A stretch of 64,000 nucleotides of DNA, taken from Psychrobacter sp. NG25. Lineage in GTDB: Bacteria; Pseudomonadota; Gammaproteobacteria; Pseudomonadales; Moraxellaceae. Shown in pieces: positions 48,257 through 57,327 of this stretch. Numbering within the stretch: position 1 is the first letter of the stretch; every line of letters begins with the position of its first letter. The stretch spans positions 186,001-250,000 of the forward strand of contig NZ_JADGMV010000003.1 of assembly GCF_015234355.1 (NCBI RefSeq). The letters are read 5' to 3'. The translations under genes were made by a program, and so were the position numbers. The notes under the pieces are model-generated. The model did no database searches. It was not told where the DNA came from and was given only the letters and a program-made list of their open reading frames with translations.

Positions 48257-49054
48257 ATGAAATTACAGATTTTGAGTGACTTACATATCGATAGTTATGC
48301 TCGTCAGTCACATCCGATAGGGCATATCCCTAAAACCGATGCAGATGTGGTGCTAGTAGCGGGAGATACTGCAAATAGTGATAATGGTATGCCATGGTTA
48401 CAGGAGCAAGCTGCGCGTCTGCAAGTTCCTCTAATCACTATCGCAGGCAACCATGAGTACTTCAATGAAGATGTGCTGCATTTCGATAAGAAACTAGCGA
48501 CTTGGGACAATTATAATATCGAGTCGAGTCAAGGCGTTCGGGTTTTGCAGTGTCAGCATATGGATATTGGTGAGGTACGAATCCTAGGTTGTACGTTGTG
48601 GACGGATTATCAATATCATGCCAATGAAGATACGATGGCTGCTGCTCGACAGTTTATGCGTGACTACAAACAAATCTATGCCGGTAAGGAGTTGTTTTCA
48701 CCTGAGGTATCCATGCAAATCCATGCGACACATCGTCAGTGGTTAAAGCAAGCATTGATAACGGCTAAGGAACTGGGCAAAAAGACCGTAGTAATGAGCC
48801 ATCATAGTATCAGTGCACTCTCTGTGTCTGAAAAGTACGCCAATCTGCCAAGTAATGCCGCTTTTGTCAGTGACTTGTCTGAATGGATGCATGAGGAATG
48901 GGCACCGATACTTTGGGTGCACGGACATACTCATGAAGCATTTGACTATCAGATTGGTAAGACGCGAGTGATTGTTAATCCCCGTGCTTATCCAAATGAG
49001 GTAAGCAGTACTGCATTAGAGTTCTCATGGAATAGAGTGGTCGATATCGGTTAG
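48257..49054 (+). CDS. Calcineurin-like metallophosphoesterase
   Basis: 265 aa with the full two-metal set: DLHID near the N terminus, VAGDTAN, GNHEYF, MSHHSIS and HGHTHEAFDY. Members hydrolyse phosphomonoesters or diesters; the substrate is unknown. The ATG at 48257 gives the usual compact start MKLQILSDLHID; an ATG at 48242 would add five residues. It lies between two other stand-alone genes and gives no pathway clue. Confidence 0.85.
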   Translation: MKLQILSDLHIDSYARQSHPIGHIPKTDADVVLVAGDTANSDNGMPWLQEQAARLQVPLITIAGNHEYFNEDVLHFDKKLATWDNYNIESSQGVRVLQCQHMDIGEVRILGCTLWTDYQYHANEDTMAAARQFMRDYKQIYAGKELFSPEVSMQIHATHRQWLKQALITAKELGKKTVVMSHHSISALSVSEKYANLPSNAAFVSDLSEWMHEEWAPILWVHGHTHEAFDYQIGKTRVIVNPRAYPNEVSSTALEFSWNRVVDIG

Positions 49055-49218
49055 AGTATATCTGTAGAGATTCAGGTATTGTTAGCAATAATGTCATAGC
49101 ATTATTAAGACGGACCACTCTATACTTGAGCAGATTTTGGTATAACAATTGGCACATATACTATGATTGTACTGATATTTTGTTCATTCCTACCAAAAAA
49201 TCTGCTACGCTTGCTGTC

Positions 49219-50055
49219 ATGAGTAAATACACGAACGATACTTTATCAAAATTATCTGCTGAAAAGCTTGGGACTCACATCCCAAGTGCACCAGCACCTT
49301 CGCACCTGCCTGATAGTATGATTTCATCAGTCAGCTTATTGCCTGAAAATAAGCGATTAATTCTGTTTACCAGGCATTCTCTACGTGAGCGTTCTGATGG
49401 CAATGGTTTTGCCAGCTATCAGTTGCCATTGACCTCTAAAGGTCGCGTGTTGGCAAAATCTTGGGGTCGTTGGTTGGCAGGACATCTGCCGTACTCCCTC
49501 GATGTTGATAGTATCTCAAGCCCTATAGGTCGTTGTATTGATACAGCGCAGCTGATGCAAGAAGGCGCAGGGTTACGACGAGACATTGCACATCAATCAT
49601 TGTTGGTTGAGCCCGGCAGCCTCGTGACTGAACCTGAGATAGCCAATCCAGTGTTCAAAGAGATAGGTGTGCTTAACTTCATCAATCGATTCTTACAAGG
49701 CAATCTTGAAGGTACTAAAAATGCCTATCAAGGTGGTCTCGATATCTTATCGCTGTTTTATCAACACCAGCCTGAACACGGGCACCTCATGCTCGCAGTC
49801 AGTCATGATACGTTACTGTCTGCATTTTTAGCCGTGATGTTTGATGTGGTCGAGATTGACTGGAATGATTGGCCAAAAATGATGGAAGGGGTGTTTCTAT
49901 GGTTTGATGATAAACCATTTGAGCAGGCTAACGCGCACTTTGTTTGGCGTGGTCAAGTCTATACTCGTCCCATTCATACTTTGTTAGACGGCTATCGTGC
50001 TGCAGGGTACCATCCTAGCAACCTGTTGCTACCGCCAGAAGTAAAATGGACTTGA
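49219..50055 (+). CDS. Histidine phosphatase family protein
   Basis: 278 aa from the ATG at 49219; the frame opens earlier at a TTG (49126) without supporting signals. The phosphohistidine motif reads FTRHSLRERSDG (RHS rather than the common RHG). A second catalytic His lies in AVSHDTLLSAF near the C terminus, and SSPIGRCIDTAQLM supplies the phosphate-pocket Arg. The substrate is not inferable. A MITE-like repeat starts six bases after the stop codon. Confidence 0.8.
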   Translation: MSKYTNDTLSKLSAEKLGTHIPSAPAPSHLPDSMISSVSLLPENKRLILFTRHSLRERSDGNGFASYQLPLTSKGRVLAKSWGRWLAGHLPYSLDVDSISSPIGRCIDTAQLMQEGAGLRRDIAHQSLLVEPGSLVTEPEIANPVFKEIGVLNFINRFLQGNLEGTKNAYQGGLDILSLFYQHQPEHGHLMLAVSHDTLLSAFLAVMFDVVEIDWNDWPKMMEGVFLWFDDKPFEQANAHFVWRGQVYTRPIHTLLDGYRAAGYHPSNLLLPPEVKWT

Positions 50056-50061
50056 TATCAG

Positions 50062-50169
50062 CATAGTCAGCGAACTACTAAACCGCTAAGGTGTTACCCT
50101 CCCTAGAGGTACTATATGTACAATCTGCGGTCGGCTGCCTTGTAGCTGTCTTAGATTTCTTTGACTATA
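50062..50169 (+). repeat. MITE-like repeat, copy 3
   Basis: 108 bases beginning CATAGTCAGCGAACTACTAA and ending TTCTTTGACTATA. It shares GTACAATCTGCGGTCGGCTG and CCTTGTAG blocks with the other copies. As with copy 2, it starts within ten bases of a stop codon and lies between that gene and a terminator. Confidence 0.8.
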
Positions 50170-50200
50170 TAAATTGAATCAGTGAGTTTTAAACAGGCAT

Positions 50201-50239
50201 AAAAAAACCTTGCCCCAGTATTAGAACCAGTGACAAGGT
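50201..50239 (-). terminator. rpsT terminator
   Basis: On the minus strand ACCTTG (50234-50239) pairs with CAAGGT (50207-50212) around a 21-base loop that may fold further, and is followed by TTTTTTT. It lies about 50 bases after the rpsT stop. Confidence 0.65.
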
Positions 50240-50287
50240 CTTAGTCATTACACTGTAAAGCGTAATGCGGTCTAAACACGACCAATC

Positions 50288-50554
50288 TTAAGCTTGAAGG
50301 CCTTTGATTGTTTTGTTTAGGCGGCTCTTACGACGAGCAGCTTTATTCTTATGAATAATACCTTTGTCAGCCATACGATCAAGAACTGGTACCGCTTTTT
50401 TGTAAGCTTCGGTAGCCGCGTCATAATCTTTAGCTACGATAGCCGCATCAACACGTTTTAAGTAAGTACGAACCATAGAGCGTTGTGACGCAGAGTTCTG
50501 ACGACGTTTGGTGTTTTGACGGGCGCGTTTACGAGCTTGTGCAGTATTAGCCAC
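50288..50554 (-). CDS. rpsT: 30S ribosomal protein S20
   Basis: An 88-aa small-subunit protein with the family's basic helical start [20 protein letters not shown] and C terminus [18 protein letters not shown]. Translation begins at GTG (50552-50554), with AAGGAG seven bases upstream. The frame continues to 50617, but those 21 residues are not S20. A non-ATG start recalls E. coli rpsT (UUG), which is under translational feedback. Confidence 0.96.
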   Translation of the reverse strand: MANTAQARKRARQNTKRRQNSASQRSMVRTYLKRVDAAIVAKDYDAATEAYKKAVPVLDRMADKGIIHKNKAARRKSRLNKTIKGLQA

Positions 50555-51057
50555 GCGTATCTCCTTGATAAAGACAGATAAAATATGAATGTTGATTGCA
50601 ATAAAGGGTTTAAACAATCATCGGTGACGAGCAGCCTCTCGCCAAACATGATGTCGATGTCTTATATTAAAGTATCTAATATGAATAGAGCATCGCAAGC
50701 GCCAGAACTGTTTGGAATAATTAAACAGCGTTGACGTGTAAAGCCGGACATCTTAGCAAATTATTGCGCTTAGAACAATATATTTGATGATTAATGCCAA
50801 AAGAAGTTATGATATCACATGGGCTGCTGATTTCTCTAGTATCTATTAGGATTGTTGTTAAGCCATCTTTCAGTATTGTTAGTGGAGACATGATTGGCTA
50901 CACAGATGCGTCAGCTGATAAAACCTCTTACAATATATTCTATAGAATACCGTCAGTTGTGTATTAAATTAGGTATGATACTAGACTCAAGATCTTTCAC
51001 ACGACAGACTTTCTTATAAAAATAAATTTTCCAACACTATATATAAATGGATCGGAT
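50555..51057. other. Divergent region between rpsT and the SDR-like gene
   Basis: 503 AT-rich bases. Promoters for both neighbours must lie here. No gene, repeat or strong box pair is seen. Confidence 0.4.
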
Positions 51058-51765
51058 ATGCAGCGAAAAGCAATTGTAATTGGTGCGACAGGGCTGGTAG
51101 GGCAGTATCTGGTTAAGCAGCTTAGTGAGCTTTATGACACGTTAATTGTGATTGCACGGCGTCCGCCACGCTATATCAATGCCAGCATGCGTTTTTATCA
51201 AGTAAATGATTTTGATAATTTAACTGAGATTTTTGCTAGCGTTGGTGCTGATCGTAAGACAGATGCTTTTAGTTGTCTTGGTACGACTAAGAAGCAAGCT
51301 GGTAGTGACGAAGCCTTTCGAAAAGTCGACCACGATTACAATGTAAATTTTGCTAAGTTGTGTCAAGATAAAGGCGTCGAAAACTTCTTTTTGTTGTCTT
51401 CAATGAACGCCGATAGTGACAGTCGTTTTCTATACAATCGAGTCAAAGCGGAAACTGAGCAATCCATTATATCATTGGATTTTGCGCATCTAGTCGTTTT
51501 ACGACCTTCATTGCTATTAGGAAAACACCAAGGCCGACCACTTGAAACTATTGGTCAAAAGGCTTTTAAGATCATATCACCGCTTTTGTCAGAGTCATTA
51601 CCACTACATCCTATTTCTGCTAAGCGTGTCGCTAGTGCAATGGCAATGAGTGCGCATGCTATCTATGAGCGTAACAAGTACCGTGCTGAACCTGAACCTA
51701 CGTTGAAAAAAATAGAAATCATCGAAAATAAGCAGATGCTGGCGATGACGAGAGTAAAAAATTGA
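51058..51765 (+). CDS. NAD(P)-binding Rossmann-fold protein (atypical SDR, HTATIP2-like)
   Basis: 235 aa with an N-terminal dinucleotide-binding motif VIGATGLVGQYLVKQL, LGTTKKQAGSDEAFRKVD in the middle, SSMNADSDSRFLYNRVKAETE with a YNRVK variant of the Tyr-x-x-x-Lys pair, and VVLRPSLLLG. This is the layout of atypical short-chain dehydrogenases related to HTATIP2/TIP30 and NmrA-type sensors. Substrate and role are unknown. It stands alone between rpsT and rraA. Confidence 0.75.
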   Translation: MQRKAIVIGATGLVGQYLVKQLSELYDTLIVIARRPPRYINASMRFYQVNDFDNLTEIFASVGADRKTDAFSCLGTTKKQAGSDEAFRKVDHDYNVNFAKLCQDKGVENFFLLSSMNADSDSRFLYNRVKAETEQSIISLDFAHLVVLRPSLLLGKHQGRPLETIGQKAFKIISPLLSESLPLHPISAKRVASAMAMSAHAIYERNKYRAEPEPTLKKIEIIENKQMLAMTRVKN

Positions 51766-51885
51766 GCAGTTAATGACTTTTATGTTTATCACAGTACCGT
51801 ATTTTAAAATAGCCTAAGTGCTTATACTAATATTTGATAAAAGCTGAAGGCAGGCCCTAGATAATCAAAAACAAGGAGTTTCACT

Positions 51886-52419
51886 ATGCCGGAATCCATA
51901 CAGATGAATAGAGAAAATTTTGTGACTTGTGATTTATTGGATGCCAATCCTGAGTCGCAAGTATGTTTGCCAAACATTGAAGGTAAGTCATTTCATAACT
52001 TTGGTGGCAAAGACAAGTTTTGCGGTGAAATCGTAACAGTGAAGTGCTTTGAAGACAATAGCCGTGTCAAATCACTATTAAACAGTGATGGTAAAGATAA
52101 AGAGGGGCATGGCAAGGTGCTGGTCGTCGATGGTGGCGGTTCAATGCGCTGCGCTCTTTTGGGTGATATGATTGCAGAATCAGCGATTGAGAACGGTTGG
52201 TCAGGAGTGATTATCTATGGTTGTGTCCGTGACGTGGATGACGTTGCACAGATGAATATTGGAGTTAAGGCACTCGGTTGTATCCCGCGTAAATCAAATC
52301 GCCGTGACGAAGGCCAAACAGATATCGAAATCAGCTTTGGTGATTTAATCCTAAATTCTGGTATGTTTGTTTATGCAGATAACAATGGCATTATCGCTAG
52401 TGATAAACCATTAGTTTAA
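51886..52419 (+). CDS. rraA: Ribonuclease E activity regulator RraA
   Basis: Binds the C-terminal region of RNase E and slows RNA decay in E. coli; the fold derives from a class II aldolase-like family. The 177-aa protein shows CDLLDANPES, the Gly-rich VVDGGGSMRCALLGDMIAE and IIYGCVRDVDDVAQMNIGVKALG. Some relatives are HMG/CHA aldolases, so the RNase role is inferred from family resemblance. AAGGAG lies eight bases before the ATG. Confidence 0.88.
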   Translation: MPESIQMNRENFVTCDLLDANPESQVCLPNIEGKSFHNFGGKDKFCGEIVTVKCFEDNSRVKSLLNSDGKDKEGHGKVLVVDGGGSMRCALLGDMIAESAIENGWSGVIIYGCVRDVDDVAQMNIGVKALGCIPRKSNRRDEGQTDIEISFGDLILNSGMFVYADNNGIIASDKPLV

Positions 52420-52443
52420 CAATAGCTCGATGAGTACCAACTG

Positions 52444-52473
52444 AAAACCTCGGCTTATAAGTTGAGGTTTTTT
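52444..52473 (+). terminator. rraA terminator
   Basis: AAAACCTC and GAGGTTTTTT close a stem whose inner part (GCTTATAAG) is itself palindromic; 25 bases after the rraA stop codon. Confidence 0.8.
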
Positions 52474-52575
52474 CATTTCACGATGATTTTAGGCGGTAAT
52501 GGATATTTTTCAGGGCTTAATTGACCGTTTAATAAATAGTCAAGTTTTGAGTGACAAACCGTTACGGCATAAATT

Positions 52576-52603
52576 TTGGTAATTGATGAAATATTCGTAT
52601 AAT
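52576..52603 (+). promoter_or_regulatory. mfd promoter
   Basis: TTGGTA (52576-52581), 16-base spacer, perfect TATAAT (52598-52603), 34 bases before the mfd start codon. Confidence 0.55.
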
Positions 52604-52637
52604 AGCTATCTGACTCTTAACTTTGATCCTATTCTAT

Positions 52638-55600
52638 ATGCCTATCACTGCTTTGACTGACGCGTTTGACCCTATTAACCAGCAGCTATTTCCTATCCAA
52701 AATGCCGAGCGGCGTTGGCTAGCACCTGTGCACGGTGCTGTCAGTAGTTTGTGGCTAGCAAGCTTGGTACAAGGGCAAATATGGGATGTTGCTAATCGTC
52801 TCAAGGTTGTCGTGACTCGCGACCAAAATCAGCTCAATCAGATAGAGACAGAATTGGCATTTTGCGGCGTGGATGCCCACGTGTTCCCTGATTGGGAAAC
52901 GCTGACCTATGATGAGCTGTCACCGCATCAAGACATCGTTAGCGAGCGTATTAACCTATTGACGGATATGCCGACATCGGGTGTCTTGCTGATTTCTGTA
53001 CAGGCGTTGATGCACAGAGTAGCACCGCCAAGCTGGTTGATTGGACAGCATTTTGATTTGAGTGTGGGTGATCAATTTGATATCAACACCCAACGTGGAC
53101 TGCTAGCGAAAGCAGGTTACCGCGCCGTTGAAAACGTCTTTGAGCCGGGTGAGTTTGCCGTACGTGGTAGTATTATCGATATTTTTGCGATGGGTCAGCC
53201 TTTTCCGTTACGTCTCGATTTATTCGATGATGAAATTGAAACCATTCGCTTCTTCAATCCACAGACTCAGCGCACGCTGACGATTGATGATCTCAAATCA
53301 ATGATGAGTGGTAACGACAGTAGTATGGGCAAAGAGTCGTTGTCGCTACTACATAAACTGCCAGATATATCAAAGCCTATTCAGCAGTTTCAAATACTAC
53401 CCGCAAAAGAGTTTCCACTCGATGAAGGGCGTGAGACTTTCCGTACCAACTTTGCTGCGATATTTCCTAATACGAGTAGCCGTAAGTTTGAACTGCACAA
53501 AGATGTAATGGCAGGTATTGCCAGCAGTGGGCTGGAATATTATCAGCCACTGTTTTTTGATTTAAAGGATTGGGAAGCAGAGAGTAGTTTATTTGCCTAC
53601 TTGCCAAGTAATGCGTTATTTATCACTGATGAGTTGATTAACGAAAAGCAGGCAGATTACTGGTCACAAATTCAGCGCCGCTATGAAGAGCGCCGTCATG
53701 ACATTGACAAGCCTATCGTCGCCCCTGAGCTACTGTATCTGTTATCTAATAAGCTCAATGAGCATCTCAACGGTTATCCACGCGTTATTCTAAGCGCACG
53801 TGATGAGCTAGCATTGATGACAGATGTGGCTGAAACGGATAATGAGAGTTCATCATTAGAGCATGCATCAAACAAACCACAGGGACTCGTGAGATTAAGT
53901 GCCCAGTCACCACCACAGCTAGCGGTAAATCATCAAAAGTCCGAACCTCTTGCTGAACTATTAGCGTTCTTAGAGATACAAGAAAAAACGTCTACGCCCG
54001 TATTAATCGTTGCTGAAACAGCAGGTCGTCGAGAGATTCTCATCGAGTTGTTTAAAGGCAAAGTCGATATCAAAGCCTATGACAGTTTTGAAGCATTCCT
54101 AGTAGCCGATAAAACGAGTGGGACGGGTCATAGCAAACTACCACAGGTCGGTCTAACCGTTGCGCCTATTGAGCGCGGTGTTTATGTTCCTGAGCGTTTG
54201 GTGTTGATTAGTGAGACGCAATTATTTGGTCGACAAGTACTGCAAACGCGTCGTCGCCGTCAAAGCGGTGTGTCAGAAGAGTTCTTGGTTAAGAGCGTTA
54301 CTGAAATAACGGAAGGCAGCCCTGTCGTTCATATTGAGCATGGCGTTGGGCGTTATAACGGCCTGATAACGTTAGATGTGGGTGATGGAGAGCAAGAGTT
54401 TATTCACTTAAAATATGATGGTGACGCCAGTATTTACGTCCCAGTAGCCAATTTACAAATGATTAATCGCTATAGTGGCGGTGATCCAGCACTGGCGCCA
54501 TTGCACAAAATTGGTAGTGGCAAGTGGGATAAGGCCAAACAAAAAGCCTTGGAGCAAATCCACGATGTTGCTGCTGAGCTACTTAATATGCAGGCACGGC
54601 GCGAAGCTAAGGTAGGCATTCATTTTAAAATAGACTCATCACAATATGATTTGTTTGCCAGTCAATTTGCGTTTGAAGAAACGCTTGATCAAGCGAATGC
54701 CATTCATGCGGTGATGGAAGACATGAAGCAAAATCAGCCGATGGATCGACTTATTTGCGGGGATGTTGGTTTTGGGAAAACAGAGGTTGCCATGCGTGCG
54801 GCTTTTATTGCCGTTAGCGCAGGATACCAAGTGGCGGTACTAGTACCTACAACGTTGTTGGCAGGTCAACATGAAGACAACTTCCGTGATCGATTCGCTG
54901 ATTGGCCAGTACGTATCGAAACACTATCACGCTTCGGTGGCAAAAAGCATCAAGATACAGTTTTGGCAGATTTGGCCGCTGGTAAGGTCGATATCGTTAT
55001 TGGTACGCACAAGCTATTACAACCGGATGTCAAATTCTCTAATCTAGGATTGATGATCGTCGATGAAGAGCATCGCTTCGGTGTGCGTCATAAAGAGCGT
55101 ATTAAAGCCATTCAGACTGATGTAGACAGTATGTCTATGACAGCGACGCCTATCCCTAGAACGCTCAATATGGCGCTCTCTGGCATGCGTGATATGTCAA
55201 TCATTGCTACACCGCCTGCGAGACGCCTAGCGATTAAAACCTTTGTTATGCAAAAGACAGAGGCACTTATGAAAGAAGCCATTTTGCGTGAACTACTGCG
55301 CGGTGGTCAGGTCTATCTGTTGCATAATGATGTGGCCAGTATCGAGCGCATGGCAGAGACCATACGCGAGTTGGTTCCAGAGGCGCGCGTAGGCGTGGCT
55401 CATGGGCAAATGCAGGAGCGCCAGCTGGAACAAGTGATGCAGCAGTATTATCATAAAAAATTCAATGTGTTGGTATGCTCGACCATCATCGAAACTGGAA
55501 TTGATGTGCCTAATGCCAATACTATTATCATTGAGCGTGCTGATAAATTCGGTTTGGCCCAGTTGCATCAGCTACGTGGTCGCGTTGGCCGTAGCCATCA

Positions 55601-56339
55601 TCAGGCTTACTGCTATCTGCTTGTACCGTCTATTAAAGGCCTTAAAGGTGATGCGAAACGCCGCCTGCATGCTATTGAACGTGCCAACACATTGGGCGCA
55701 GGTTTTATGCTAGCCAGTGAGGATTTAGAGATTCGTGGGGCAGGTGAGATACTCGGTAAGCAGCAAAGTGGTAATATGCAGGTGATTGGCTTTAGCTTAT
55801 ATATGGATATGCTAGAACGTGCGACGAAAGCGATTAAAGCGGGTAAACAGCCTGATTTAAGTACACCGCTGTCACTCACCAGTGAAATCAATCTACACAG
55901 CTCAGCATTGATACCAGAAGAGTACTTGCATGATGTACATCAGCGCTTATTATTTTATAAACGCATTAGTAATGCCGATGATAAAGAGGCACTGACGGAT
56001 ATTCGGACTGAAATGATTGACCGTTTTGGTATATTACCAGATCAAACTAAGCAGCTTTTTGCTATCCATGGTCTGCGTTTACAAGCAGAACCATTGAAGA
56101 TTAACAAAATCGATGCCAATGGTAGTAGTATGACGTTAGAGTTTGCCCCTGATACACCCGTCGATGCTTTAGCGATTATTAAACTGATTCAAACAGATGG
56201 TCAGCGCTATCGTATGAATGGGGCGTCTGGTATTCGTTACCAAAATGCTGATAAACTGGAAACGCCACAACAGCGTGTTACGGTCATTCAAGAGCTGTTG
56301 CACTATTTTAGTCAGCATATGGTGTCAGAGCCTGCTTAG
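52638..56339 (+). CDS. mfd: Transcription-repair coupling factor Mfd
   Basis: Removes RNA polymerase stalled at DNA damage and recruits UvrA. 1233 aa, somewhat longer than E. coli Mfd (1148). The UvrB-homology region lies near the N terminus (EPGEFAVRGSIIDIF). The RNA-polymerase-interaction domain follows (VHIEHGVGRYNGL), then the RecG-like motor: Walker A CGDVGFGKTEVAMRAA, DEEHRFGVRHKE, TATPIPRTL, and QLRGRVGRS in motif VI. The C-terminal TRCF domain ends the protein. The ATG at 52638 is preferred over a TTG at 52623. Confidence 0.97.
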   Translation: MPITALTDAFDPINQQLFPIQNAERRWLAPVHGAVSSLWLASLVQGQIWDVANRLKVVVTRDQNQLNQIETELAFCGVDAHVFPDWETLTYDELSPHQDIVSERINLLTDMPTSGVLLISVQALMHRVAPPSWLIGQHFDLSVGDQFDINTQRGLLAKAGYRAVENVFEPGEFAVRGSIIDIFAMGQPFPLRLDLFDDEIETIRFFNPQTQRTLTIDDLKSMMSGNDSSMGKESLSLLHKLPDISKPIQQFQILPAKEFPLDEGRETFRTNFAAIFPNTSSRKFELHKDVMAGIASSGLEYYQPLFFDLKDWEAESSLFAYLPSNALFITDELINEKQADYWSQIQRRYEERRHDIDKPIVAPELLYLLSNKLNEHLNGYPRVILSARDELALMTDVAETDNESSSLEHASNKPQGLVRLSAQSPPQLAVNHQKSEPLAELLAFLEIQEKTSTPVLIVAETAGRREILIELFKGKVDIKAYDSFEAFLVADKTSGTGHSKLPQVGLTVAPIERGVYVPERLVLISETQLFGRQVLQTRRRRQSGVSEEFLVKSVTEITEGSPVVHIEHGVGRYNGLITLDVGDGEQEFIHLKYDGDASIYVPVANLQMINRYSGGDPALAPLHKIGSGKWDKAKQKALEQIHDVAAELLNMQARREAKVGIHFKIDSSQYDLFASQFAFEETLDQANAIHAVMEDMKQNQPMDRLICGDVGFGKTEVAMRAAFIAVSAGYQVAVLVPTTLLAGQHEDNFRDRFADWPVRIETLSRFGGKKHQDTVLADLAAGKVDIVIGTHKLLQPDVKFSNLGLMIVDEEHRFGVRHKERIKAIQTDVDSMSMTATPIPRTLNMALSGMRDMSIIATPPARRLAIKTFVMQKTEALMKEAILRELLRGGQVYLLHNDVASIERMAETIRELVPEARVGVAHGQMQERQLEQVMQQYYHKKFNVLVCSTIIETGIDVPNANTIIIERADKFGLAQLHQLRGRVGRSHHQAYCYLLVPSIKGLKGDAKRRLHAIERANTLGAGFMLASEDLEIRGAGEILGKQQSGNMQVIGFSLYMDMLERATKAIKAGKQPDLSTPLSLTSEINLHSSALIPEEYLHDVHQRLLFYKRISNADDKEALTDIRTEMIDRFGILPDQTKQLFAIHGLRLQAEPLKINKIDANGSSMTLEFAPDTPVDALAIIKLIQTDGQRYRMNGASGIRYQNADKLETPQQRVTVIQELLHYFSQHMVSEPA

Positions 56340-56558
56340 CTTTATTCTATAATGGCTATTTGCTATACAGATGTATGAGAAGATTAGCCAAGTCGTTCAC
56401 ACAGATAGTTTAAAGACAAAACGCCAAGGCAATGAGTCATGGCGCTATTTTATCGGATAGATTACTGATAAAATAATGAGACTATATTTTACTCATATTT
56501 TATCTTTCTATATTTTTGATTCCTTTTATTTGAGATCCATAACAAGAGAACCGTCATT

Positions 56559-56993
56559 ATGTTCCAACTTCATCATAAACTTGCTGCCGATAGCTTTTTA
56601 GTGGGTGACTTTCCGCTATCGACTTGCCGTTTAATCAATGATTGCCAGTTTCCTTGGTTGATATTGGTGCCACGTGTATCAGGTATCAAAGAGTTATATG
56701 AGCTATCCGAAACAGACCAAGTACAGTTTTTACGTGAGTCGAGCTGGTTATCAAGTCAACTGGCCAAGACTTTCCAAGCAGATAAAATGAATGTAGCCGC
56801 ATTGGGCAATCAAGTACCACAGTTGCACTTCCATCATATCGTACGCTATCAAAACGACATGCAGTGGCCAAACCCAGTATGGGGTGTTCCAGCTGTTCCT
56901 TATACCAAGGAAGTATTGGCACAAATGCAGCAGACTCTGATGATGGCGTTACGTGGACATCATCAAATGCCTTTTGATTGGCAAATGAAATAA
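56559..56993 (+). CDS. HIT domain protein
   Basis: 144 aa with the histidine-triad region QVPQLHFHHIVRYQND near residue 88, the form QLHxHHIxR common in this subgroup rather than the strict HxHxHxx. PWLILVPRVSGIKELYELS is also typical. HIT proteins hydrolyse or transfer nucleotides; the substrate of this subgroup is unknown. A strong terminator follows. Confidence 0.85.
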   Translation: MFQLHHKLAADSFLVGDFPLSTCRLINDCQFPWLILVPRVSGIKELYELSETDQVQFLRESSWLSSQLAKTFQADKMNVAALGNQVPQLHFHHIVRYQNDMQWPNPVWGVPAVPYTKEVLAQMQQTLMMALRGHHQMPFDWQMK

Positions 56994-57327
56994 AATCTTA
57001 AATCATAACTACCCCAATAAGAAAAGGTACTAAGCTGTTTGAAATATATTTCGCATCACTTAAGAAAACCAGATATTTATTATCTGGTTTTCTTATTTTT
57101 AACTTAGATAATCGTTAGTATTATTTTGATTTAATTGGATATTAAGGCAAAGTAAATGATAAGTGGTGTTCTTTTGGTTATGAGTGGCATGGGATTTATA
57201 ACCTTTAAGAAGTATAATGTAGTATCAGACCATACTTATGTCCAATTAGTCATAAAAATAGGTAATACACTTACACTCATGCCTCTTGGTTTCTCCTACA
57301 GCCTATTTTGTTTAAGCGAATGCTCAT
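56994..57327. other. Intergenic region between the HIT protein and cyclase genes
   Basis: 334 bases with the HIT terminator (57062-57100). An ATG frame at 57156-57386 runs into the cyclase gene in another frame and has no recognisable content. Confidence 0.45.
57062..57100 (+). terminator. Terminator of the HIT protein gene
   Basis: AAGAAAACCAGATA (57062-57075) pairs perfectly with TATCTGGTTTTCTT (57081-57094), five-base loop, then ATTTTT. Confidence 0.88.

Noticed and set aside
56422..56444. Weak hairpin after mfd
   Set aside because: Five-base arms (CGCCA and TGGCG) with a 13-base loop and only a short T run; too weak to call a terminator.
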